From Buttiauxella sp035271705 (GTDB lineage Bacteria; Pseudomonadota; Gammaproteobacteria; Enterobacterales; Enterobacteriaceae), in the NCBI RefSeq assembly GCF_035271705.1, contig NZ_DATERI010000053.1:1-64000 (forward strand): a stretch of 64,000 bases of DNA, in the 5' to 3' direction. The notes beneath the pieces were generated by a model. That model did no database searches. It saw nothing but the letters and a program-made list of their open reading frames with translations, and was not told the DNA's origin. The position numbers and the translations under genes are program-made. Positions 24,582-32,176 of this stretch are shown piece by piece (positions within the stretch are counted from its first letter, which is position 1; each line of letters opens with the position of its first letter).

Positions 24582-25586
24582 TTATAAAGGGTCTACTTTA
24601 AGGCAGGAAACAGCATGCTTAAAGCTGCCCTCCAGTACCGGGCGCGTTTTCGCACATTCCGGCCCAGCAATGGGGCAACGGGTACGGAAAACACAGCCTG
24701 ATGGCGGGTTTATTGGCGATGGCAACTCCCCTTCAAGAAGTTGTATCGTTTTGTTTCTTTCCAAATCCGGGTCAGGGATCGGCACCGCAGACATCAATGC
24801 TTTGGTATAAGGATGCAGCGGATTATGGTACACCTCATCGTAGGTGCCCAGTTCAACTGCATGCCCCAGATACATCACCAACACGCGGTCTGAAATGTGT
24901 TTTACCACGGCCAGATCGTGGGCGATGAAGATCAGCGACAACCCCATTTCACGTTGCAGTTTTTGCAGCAGGTTGACCACCTGCGCCTGAATCGACACGT
25001 CCAGTGCAGAAACCGGTTCGTCACAGATAATCAGTTTTGGCTCAAGGATCAGTGCACGAGCAATCCCGATACGTTGACACTGGCCACCTGAAAACTCATG
25101 CGGGTAACGGTTGATGAGGTTTGGCAGCAAGCCCACTTTCATCATCATCGCTTTCACACGGTCACGAACTTCCTGGCGCGGCATTTTAGGGTGATAAGTG
25201 CGCAGCGGTTCAGCAATAATATCGCCAATGTTCATACGCGGGTTCAGTGACGCCAGCGGATCCTGGAAAATCATCTGGATGTCGCTACGCACAGTGCGCC
25301 ACTCGTCCTGATTCATCCCCAGTAGATCTTTACCCAGCCACGCCACACGCCCTTCGGTTGCTTTGACCAGGCCGATAATGGCGCGGGCAAATGTCGATTT
25401 TCCGCAACCCGACTCCCCGACCACACCCAGCGTTTCGCCTTCGTATAGACGCAACGTCACACCATCAACGGCTTTCAGCGTTTTAGAGGGCTGCCAGAAC
25501 CACTGTTTACCGTCTTTGATATCAAAGTGCACTTTGAGGTCGGCAATTTCCAGCAGGACTTTTTTATCTTGTGTCTCGGCGTTCAT
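24582..25586 (-). CDS. oppF: Oligopeptide ABC transporter ATPase OppF
   Basis: ATP-binding subunit of the oligopeptide importer OppABCDF. The 334 residues match the E. coli length. Walker A GESGCGKST, signature FSGGQCQR and Walker B LIICDEP are all present, with the oligopeptide/dipeptide C-terminal extension (CVFRTRCPIAGPEC) that can bind an iron-sulphur cluster in this family. Its ATG overlaps the oppD stop by 4 bp. Last gene of the operon before a strong terminator. Confidence 0.96.
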   Translation of the reverse strand: MNAETQDKKVLLEIADLKVHFDIKDGKQWFWQPSKTLKAVDGVTLRLYEGETLGVVGESGCGKSTFARAIIGLVKATEGRVAWLGKDLLGMNQDEWRTVRSDIQMIFQDPLASLNPRMNIGDIIAEPLRTYHPKMPRQEVRDRVKAMMMKVGLLPNLINRYPHEFSGGQCQRIGIARALILEPKLIICDEPVSALDVSIQAQVVNLLQKLQREMGLSLIFIAHDLAVVKHISDRVLVMYLGHAVELGTYDEVYHNPLHPYTKALMSAVPIPDPDLERNKTIQLLEGELPSPINPPSGCVFRTRCPIAGPECAKTRPVLEGSFKHAVSCLKVDPL

Positions 25587-26596
25587 ACCAACTCCTCCAC
25601 TGGCTTAAAGCACGCGCGTAAGCGGCCTTCACCAAATTGCTCAAGCGGTGGAGCCGTGTTGCAAATTTCCATCGCATGCGGGCAACGCGGCTGGAAAGGA
25701 CAGCCTTTCGGCAGGCGCAGCAGGTTCGGTGGATTGCCAGGAATGGTCAGCAACGCTTCGCCTTCAGCATCAAGACGTGGCACCGCATTAAGCAGGCCGA
25801 TGGAGTAAGGGTGAACCGGGTTATAGAACACGTCACGCGCCTGGCCATATTCCATGGTACGACCCGCATACATCACCAGCACTTTGTCACAGATCCCGGC
25901 AACAACACCCAGATCGTGGGTGATCATGATAATTGCGGTATTGAACTCACGTTTGAGCTCATTAAGCAGCGTCATGATTTGCGCCTGAACGGTGACGTCC
26001 AGTGCCGTGGTCGGTTCATCAGCAATCAGCAGTTTTGGACGGCATAACAGCGCCATCGCTATCATGACACGCTGACGCATACCACCGGAAAACTCATGTG
26101 GGAACATACGCATACGCTTGCGGGCTTCAGGCATTTTCACGGCATCAAGCATGCGAACGGATTCTTCAAATGCCTCTGCTTTACCCAATTTTTTGTGCAG
26201 CATCAGCACCTCCATCAACTGCTCACCGACGCGCATATACGGGTTCAGCGAGGTCATTGGATCCTGGAAAATCATCGAAATCTGCTCCGCACGCAGGCGG
26301 TTGAGTTGGTTCTCAGGCAGATTCAGGATCTCTTTACCGTTGAATTTAGCAGAGCCGCCGATACGGCCATTCGCCGCCAGCAAACCCATTAAAGCAAAAG
26401 CCGTTTGCGATTTACCGGAACCGGACTCACCGACGATACCCAGTGTTTCACCGGCACGCAGGCTGAAGTTCAGATCGTTAACCGCTGTAACATCACCGTC
26501 TGGTGTACCAAAGGTGACGCGCAGATCTTTTACGTCTAACAACGTAGAAGACTGGCTCAGTGGAGTCACCACCGCAGAATTTTCAATTGTGCTCAT
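25583..26596 (-). CDS. oppD: Oligopeptide ABC transporter ATPase OppD
   Basis: Partner ATPase of OppF, 337 residues as in E. coli. Walker A GESGSGKS, signature FSGGMRQR and Walker B LLIADEP are intact, and the C-terminal Cys-rich segment (CPFQPRCPHAMEIC) is present. It works as a heterodimer under OppBC. It starts 11 bases after the oppC stop, and its stop overlaps the oppF start. Confidence 0.96.
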   Translation of the reverse strand: MSTIENSAVVTPLSQSSTLLDVKDLRVTFGTPDGDVTAVNDLNFSLRAGETLGIVGESGSGKSQTAFALMGLLAANGRIGGSAKFNGKEILNLPENQLNRLRAEQISMIFQDPMTSLNPYMRVGEQLMEVLMLHKKLGKAEAFEESVRMLDAVKMPEARKRMRMFPHEFSGGMRQRVMIAMALLCRPKLLIADEPTTALDVTVQAQIMTLLNELKREFNTAIIMITHDLGVVAGICDKVLVMYAGRTMEYGQARDVFYNPVHPYSIGLLNAVPRLDAEGEALLTIPGNPPNLLRLPKGCPFQPRCPHAMEICNTAPPLEQFGEGRLRACFKPVEELV

Positions 26597-26607
26597 CGCG
26601 GCACTCC

Positions 26608-27516
26608 TTAACGATCTTTCGGGTCGAGGGCATCACGCAAGCCATCGCCGATAAAGTTGAAACAAAACAGGGTGATGACGAGGAAGCCTGCCGGGAACAT
26701 CAGCAGCCACGGTGAAACTTCCATTGAGTTCGCACCATCACTCAGCAACGCGCCCCAGCTACTTAACGGCTCTTGTGTACCCAAACCCAAGAAGCTCAAG
26801 AAGGATTCGAACAGGATCATGCTCGGCACCAGCAGCGAGGCGTAAACCACGACCACACCCAGCACGTTTGGCACGATGTGACGCACGACAATATTCACCG
26901 TTGAAACACCCCCCACCTGGGCGGCTTCAATGAACTCTTTACGCTTCAGACTCAGGGTTTGACCACGAACGATACGCGCCATATCCAGCCAGGAAACCAT
27001 CCCGATTGCCACAAAGATAAGCAGGATGTTTTGCCCAAAGAAGGTCACCAATAAAATAACGAAGAACATGAATGGGAAGGAGTTGAGGATTTCCAGCAGA
27101 CGCATCATTACCGAGTCGGTTTTACCGCCCAGATAACCCGCGAGTGAGCCGTATAACGTCCCAACAACCACAGCAACCAATGCCGCAGCCACACCGACCA
27201 TCAGAGAAATACGCCCGCCGATTGCAACGCGAACTAATAGGTCGCGGCCAGAGGAGTCTGTCCCAAAGTAGTGCCCGGAGGCCATATCTGGAGTGGCCGA
27301 CATCATTTCCCAGTCGGTATCAAAATAACTAAACTGCGACAACATCGGCGCAAAAGTCACGAATAGTGCAATGAATGCCAGAACAATCAGGCTGGCAACC
27401 GCAGCACGGTTATGCATAAAACGGCGACGCGCATCTTGCCAAAGGCTACGGCCTTCTACTTCCAGTTGTTCACTGAAGTTTTCCAGCGCCTCGCTGTTTT
27501 TCTTACTCAACATCAT
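26608..27516 (-). CDS. oppC: Oligopeptide ABC transporter permease OppC
   Basis: Inner-membrane permease of 302 residues, nearly identical to E. coli OppC. It has an N-terminal cytosolic segment (MMLSKKNSEALENFSEQ), a first helix at about 40-60, and the BPD-type permease domain with the EAA loop (EFIEAAQVGGVST) that contacts the ATPases. Only 14 bases separate it from oppB. Confidence 0.96.
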   Translation of the reverse strand: MMLSKKNSEALENFSEQLEVEGRSLWQDARRRFMHNRAAVASLIVLAFIALFVTFAPMLSQFSYFDTDWEMMSATPDMASGHYFGTDSSGRDLLVRVAIGGRISLMVGVAAALVAVVVGTLYGSLAGYLGGKTDSVMMRLLEILNSFPFMFFVILLVTFFGQNILLIFVAIGMVSWLDMARIVRGQTLSLKRKEFIEAAQVGGVSTVNIVVRHIVPNVLGVVVVYASLLVPSMILFESFLSFLGLGTQEPLSSWGALLSDGANSMEVSPWLLMFPAGFLVITLFCFNFIGDGLRDALDPKDR

Positions 27517-27530
27517 GGCGAACTCCAGTG

Positions 27531-28451
27531 TCAGTAACGGATTTTCGGATCGATAACGGCGTACAGCACGTCAACAATCGCGTTAAAGAGAATAGTCAGC
27601 GCGCCTACCAGAATGGTGAGGCTCAGAACCAGAGAATAGTCACGGTTCAACGCTCCGTTTACGAACAACTGGCCAATACCCGGTAATCCGTAAATGGTTT
27701 CAATAACCATTGAACCTGTAATGATACCGACAAAGGCCGGGCCCAAATAGGACAACACGGGTAACAGAGCCGGTTTCAATGCATGACGCAAAATAATGCG
27801 ACGCATTGGCAACCCTTTAGCACGAGCTGTACGAATGAAGTTTGAGTGCAGCACTTCAATCATGGAGCCACGAGTGATACGCGCGATACTCGCAATATAA
27901 GCTAAAGAGAGCGCAACCATTGGCAGGATCATGTATTGAATCGCCCCACCATTCCAGCCGCCACCAGGCAACCATTTAAGCGTGATTGCAAATATCAGAA
28001 CCAGTAACGGGGCAACCACGAAACTGGGTATCACGACCCCGGTCATGGCGATCCCCATTACTGCGTAATCCCATTTGGTATTTTGATTCAGTGCAGCGAT
28101 GACTCCGGCGAGCACGCCTAAAACCACGGCAAAGATAAATGCAGCTGCGCCTAACTTTGCAGAGACAGGGAAGCTTGAAGCCACCAGATCGTTAACTGAA
28201 TAATCTTTATATTTAAATGACGGGCCAAAATCACCGTGAGCCAGTTGCTTCAGATAACTGAAGTACTGGGTCGTTATCGGATCGTTTAAATGGTATTTAG
28301 CTTCAATGTTCGCCATAACTTCTGGCGGAAGTGCGCGTTCGCTGGTGAATGGACTCCCCGGAGCAAGACGCATCATGAAGAATGAAATGGTTATAAGAAT
28401 AAAGAGTGTCGGAATTGCTTCCAGACAACGACGCAGAATAAATTTCAACAT
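27531..28451 (-). CDS. oppB: Oligopeptide ABC transporter permease OppB
   Basis: Inner-membrane permease of 306 residues, as in E. coli, with about six helices and the EAA loop around FIRTARAKGLPMRRI. It forms the channel with OppC. Separated from oppA by 208 bases that hold a palindromic repeat, which may uncouple its expression from that of oppA. Confidence 0.96.
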   Translation of the reverse strand: MLKFILRRCLEAIPTLFILITISFFMMRLAPGSPFTSERALPPEVMANIEAKYHLNDPITTQYFSYLKQLAHGDFGPSFKYKDYSVNDLVASSFPVSAKLGAAAFIFAVVLGVLAGVIAALNQNTKWDYAVMGIAMTGVVIPSFVVAPLLVLIFAITLKWLPGGGWNGGAIQYMILPMVALSLAYIASIARITRGSMIEVLHSNFIRTARAKGLPMRRIILRHALKPALLPVLSYLGPAFVGIITGSMVIETIYGLPGIGQLFVNGALNRDYSLVLSLTILVGALTILFNAIVDVLYAVIDPKIRY

Positions 28452-28516
28452 TGCCCGTACCTTCTGGCTGTGCCTTTAGAGTGCGATAAAATAAGACACG
28501 ATGGGGCAAAAATTAG

Positions 28517-28637
28517 CCGAAATAACTCACATTGAAGACAGGCAACACGCTCATGAATCCCCAGCAACATAGCCAAACTATGTGGCTGGGGTGAATGAGC
28601 GTAGTTAACGCATCTGCGGCGTGAAGTATGAAGGGTA
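28517..28637. repeat. Dispersed palindromic intergenic repeat, copy C, inside the opp operon
   Basis: Core 'ccccagcaacatag ... ctatgtggctggggtgaa' with the end GAAGTATGAAGGGTA. It fills most of the gap between oppA and oppB. The core stem (CCCCAGC.. / ..GCTGGGG) would form a hairpin in the opp mRNA. Confidence 0.75.
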
Positions 28638-28659
28638 AAGCTTGCCCCACAAATTGCCA

Positions 28660-30294
28660 TTAATGTTTGATGATATACATATCTTTGGTGTAGATATTGT
28701 CCATTGGGTCTTTGCCGGTATAACCGCCAACCCATGGTTTCACCAGACGAGCATTCACGTAGTAATAAACCGGAACGATAGCAGAGTCTTTGCCCAGCTG
28801 TTGTTCGGCTTTATCGTACGCAGCACTGCGCTGTGCATCATCGGTCGCTTTCAGCGATTCAGCCATAATGGCGTCAAAGGCTGGGCTCTTATAATGCGCG
28901 GTGTTCATTGAACTGCCAGACAGCATGGTGTTCAGGAAGGACGTTGGTTCGTTATAGTCTGCACACCAGCCAGCACGCGCCACATCATAGGTACCCTGGT
29001 GACGGGTATCGAGGAAGGTTTTCCATTCCTGATTCACTAACTTCACTTTCACGCCGAGGTTTTTCTGCCAGATAGAGGCAGCAGCGATAGCCAGTTTTTT
29101 GTGCAGATCAGAGGTGTTGTACAGCAGGTCAAAGGTCAATGGTTTATCTTTGGAATAACCTGCTTCGGCCAGCAGTTTCTTAGCTTCTTCGTTACGTTTT
29201 TCCTGAGTCCATGTGAACCACTCAGGTTTAGTCAGTTTGGCACCGTCAGCGTAAGGAGGCGTGTAGCCATAAGCCGGCAGATCACCCTGTGCTTTTACTT
29301 TGTTGACGATAATGTCGCGATCCAGACCCAGTTTCAGAGCGGTACGGACACGCGCGTCGTTAAACGGAGCTTTCTGGTTGTTGAGTTCGTAGTAATAAGT
29401 ACACAGATACGGGTCAACATGAACTTCAGCTGGAATTTCTTTTTTCAGCTTCTGGAACAATTCGATCGGCAGGTTGTTATACGTCATGTCGATTTCGCCG
29501 CTGCGGTAGCGGTTTACATCGGTGACTTCAGAAGAGATTGGCAGATAGGTAATCTGATCAATGACAGATTTCGCATTATCCCAATAATGGGTATTACGCT
29601 CCATCACGATACGTTCGTTAACAACCCAGTCTTTCAGTTTGTATGCGCCGTTAGAAACGAGGTTCGCAGGCTGGGTCCACTTCTCACCAAACTTCTCAAT
29701 GGCGGTTTTATTCACCGGGGACATCGCCGGGTTAACCAGCAGTTTGTAGAAGTAAGGAACAGGCTCGCTCAGAGTGACTTCCAGGGTATGGTCGTCAATG
29801 GCTTTTACGCCCAGTTCGCTTGGTTTCTTTTTGCCGTCGATGATTTCATCAACGTTTACGATATGGCCGTATTGCGGATAGCTTGCGTATGGGGAGGCGG
29901 TATTTGGATCAACCAGACGCTGCCAGCTATAAACGAAATCTTGTGCCGTCACCGGCTCGCCGTTAGACCATTTCGCATCTTTACGAAGATGGAAGGTCCA
30001 CACTTTAAAGTCTTTATTATCCCAGGATTCTGCAACACCCGGAATGGGGTGACCATCTTTTGGAGCGGTAATCAGCAGACCTTCGAACAGGTCACGGCTA
30101 ACGTTTGCCTCAGGAACACCTTCAATTTTGTTTGGGTCCAGTGACTGTGGTTCAGCACCGTTATTTCGAATCAACGTTTGCTTTTCAGACAGTTGAACAC
30201 CTGCAGGAACGTCGGCCGCCATGGCCACATTGCCTACAATTAGCGCGGTTAAAATACTTACTGCTACCAGACTTTTTTTTGTGATGATGGACAT
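28660..30294 (-). CDS. oppA: Periplasmic oligopeptide-binding protein OppA
   Basis: SBP family 5 binding protein, 544 residues (E. coli 543), that captures peptides of two to five residues for OppBCDF. The signal peptide spans about residues 1-26, ending NVAMA. Typical blocks include AEPQSLDPNKIEGVPE and WCADYNEPTSFLNTMLSGSS. I choose ATG 30294 (MSIITKKS), with GGAG ten bases upstream and a good signal peptide; the upstream frame adds 59 unlikely residues. First and most expressed gene of the operon; in E. coli its mRNA is repressed by the GcvB small RNA. Confidence 0.96.
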   Translation of the reverse strand: MSIITKKSLVAVSILTALIVGNVAMAADVPAGVQLSEKQTLIRNNGAEPQSLDPNKIEGVPEANVSRDLFEGLLITAPKDGHPIPGVAESWDNKDFKVWTFHLRKDAKWSNGEPVTAQDFVYSWQRLVDPNTASPYASYPQYGHIVNVDEIIDGKKKPSELGVKAIDDHTLEVTLSEPVPYFYKLLVNPAMSPVNKTAIEKFGEKWTQPANLVSNGAYKLKDWVVNERIVMERNTHYWDNAKSVIDQITYLPISSEVTDVNRYRSGEIDMTYNNLPIELFQKLKKEIPAEVHVDPYLCTYYYELNNQKAPFNDARVRTALKLGLDRDIIVNKVKAQGDLPAYGYTPPYADGAKLTKPEWFTWTQEKRNEEAKKLLAEAGYSKDKPLTFDLLYNTSDLHKKLAIAAASIWQKNLGVKVKLVNQEWKTFLDTRHQGTYDVARAGWCADYNEPTSFLNTMLSGSSMNTAHYKSPAFDAIMAESLKATDDAQRSAAYDKAEQQLGKDSAIVPVYYYVNARLVKPWVGGYTGKDPMDNIYTKDMYIIKH

Positions 30295-30525
30295 TGTGTT
30301 GATACTCCACTCATTATAATTACCGACCCGAAGGCCAGCCTCTTCCCCTCTGGGGTTCCTTAACAGCACAAGAGCGTTATGCGACTGCCAGGTTTTTTTG
30401 TGTTGCTTGCTATCACCGACTTTATTGGAAGGTACTCTGTATGGCACCCTTCTCCGTCGATTATTAATCAACCTACCCTGTCTGAGGTTGATTTTGATGA
30501 GTCATCTGTAAATGAAACACTTTTC

Positions 30526-30554
30526 AGATAATTGTGTTGCCCGGAAAGTATCAA
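30526..30554 (-). promoter_or_regulatory. opp operon promoter candidate
   Basis: On the minus strand TTGATA, 17-bp spacer, TTATCT. It would give a leader of about 225 nt before oppA. Only motif and spacing support it. Confidence 0.45.
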
Positions 30555-30997
30555 AAGCACTTAATTCCCGCCAATACAATTTGCAAATTTGTTAACCATT
30601 TCTCTTTTATCTCTCCAGAGCGAGACCTGTGAAGGGACTTCAAAAGCACGTTAAATCTAGTTAACGCTCTAAAAAACAAAAGAAAAATAGTATGAACATG
30701 GTGAGTTACCTTGCAACATAAGCAAACAAACCTGTCATTCACGAAAAATTAACAAATGACTGTTTTTTAGCACATTCATCTACAAGTCAGCCTTAATAAC
30801 TAATATCATCTCAATAAAGCCGCATCAAGTATCATTGTGTAGTGTGAGTTAAATAACGGATTGATTGTGAGTTTTATGTACAGAAGATAAAAGCACAGCT
30901 CGCTAATACACGGTTTCCAAAGCATTTCCTTATGAAGAATTTTCTTATGGAAACAACAGAAATGTTTATACTTCAAGCAAGTTGGTAGAAAGTTAAC

Positions 30998-31027
30998 AAA
31001 AAAAAGCAGAATAGTTATTCTGCTTTT
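30998..31027 (-). terminator. ychE terminator
   Basis: On the minus strand AAAAGCAGAAT-aact-ATTCTGCTTTTTTTT, 22 bp after the ychE stop. Symmetric A and T runs make it active in both directions. Confidence 0.85.
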
Positions 31028-31049
31028 ACATATGTTAGTTTCAGCAGAA

Positions 31050-31697
31050 CTAACTTAATAAGCCTGGGAAAATAGCTTTCAGGCCATTCACAATAAATTC
31101 AATGCCCAAAGCCATCAGAAGCAGCCCCATTATACGGGTAATAACGTTAATACCGGTTTGCCCAAGCAGACGCACTAAGTACGGTGCCAGGCGGAAGACG
31201 AGCCAGCAGCAAAAAGCAAAGATCGCGATGGCAACCGTAAAACCGATTAAATAATTCCAACTATGGTAGCGCGTGCCCCAGACGATAGTCGAACTGATAG
31301 CACCAGGGCCGGCCATTAATGGAAGAGCCAACGGGACGACACCCACGCTTTCGCGGATAGCACTCTCTGATTTTTCTTGTTTGTTCTGTTTATCTTCCCC
31401 CAGTTTACCGCTGATCATCGACATCGCGATGGTCACCACCAGGATTCCGCCAGCAATACGGAAGGAATCGATTGATATCCCGAATACCTGCAAAATCCCG
31501 TCGCCAAGGAACAACGAAGTCCACAAAATAATCGCAACCGAAAGGTTGGCCGTTAAATTGGTTTTATTCCTCGCTAACGCCGTTTGGTAGCTGGTCATGC
31601 TGATAAACACGGGAATGATCCCAACCGGGTTTACCAGCGCGAATAATCCAATAAAGAACTTAAAATAGGTTGGCAAATCAAATAAGGATTGAGCCAC
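31050..31697 (-). CDS. ychE: MarC-family membrane protein YchE
   Basis: Inner-membrane protein of the MarC/UPF0056 family with six helices. The 215 residues equal E. coli YchE when the GTG at 31697 is used; GGAG lies six bases upstream of it, whereas an upstream start adds nine unrelated residues. Highly conserved blocks are FIGLFALVNPVGIIPVF and VPLALPLMAGPGAIS. Function unknown; the family is not shown to be a drug exporter. It lies between opp and adhE as in E. coli. Confidence 0.9.
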   Translation of the reverse strand: MAQSLFDLPTYFKFFIGLFALVNPVGIIPVFISMTSYQTALARNKTNLTANLSVAIILWTSLFLGDGILQVFGISIDSFRIAGGILVVTIAMSMISGKLGEDKQNKQEKSESAIRESVGVVPLALPLMAGPGAISSTIVWGTRYHSWNYLIGFTVAIAIFAFCCWLVFRLAPYLVRLLGQTGINVITRIMGLLLMALGIEFIVNGLKAIFPGLLS

Positions 31698-32176
31698 TAA
31701 AAACTCCGCAAATGAACGTAGCAAAGGCCGCGGTAATGTAATGGAAAACTACTGCTGGTGCCATGCTCTTTCGCAGCATAGATAACTACTTTTGTCAGTA
31801 ATTGCCATATTAAACAATAATGTTACTCACTTGTTGAAAGTATGCTAGTTTGTTTTTGCTTTGCTGTGACAAATATTTTAAAGACTTTTCAATAACCTAA
31901 ATCCGTCATGCTGAATGGAGTCAGCCTTGAGATAATGTGATTCAAGTCACAAAAAACCTACTTAAAAGTGAGTACTCTTGGATACATCTGAAGAGCGTAT
32001 AATTCAGACCATGAATAGGTTTTTTCGATAAGGCTCTTTTAGTAAATCAGCAAGATGTTTTGGGAAGTTTTTGGATAGTCGTGGCCCTCTTCTTACGCAA
32101 GCTGTTGCCCGCTGACTATACTGTCGTCTCGAGCAGCTTATTTACTAAAAGAGTTTAACATTATCAGGAGAGCATT
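31698..32176 (+). promoter_or_regulatory. adhE regulatory region and leader
   Basis: 479 bp upstream of adhE. A -10 TATAAT is at 31998-32003, with a poor -35 (CTCTTG, 31975-31980). The leader contains a perfect 14-bp inverted repeat, CTCTTTTAGTAAAT (32034-32047) and ATTTACTAAAAGAG (32140-32153). Its second arm ends 12 bases before the AGGAGA ribosome binding site (32166-32171). In E. coli RNase III cleavage of the adhE leader is needed for translation, and this structure fits that. Confidence 0.7.

Larger units (their letters stand above)
30295..31049. other. 755-bp gap between oppA and ychE
   Basis: Holds the long oppA leader with a promoter candidate (30526-30554) and the ychE terminator (30998-31027). 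The rest (about 30560-30990) is AT-rich with no recognised gene, RNA or repeat. Confidence 0.6.

Noticed and set aside
29101..30144. 347-residue frame antisense to oppA
   Set aside because: Shadow frame opposite oppA; sequence is compositionally odd and matches nothing known to me.
30295..30471. 59-residue extension of OppA
   Set aside because: It would hide the signal peptide; the ATG at 30294 has a good ribosome binding site and matches E. coli length.
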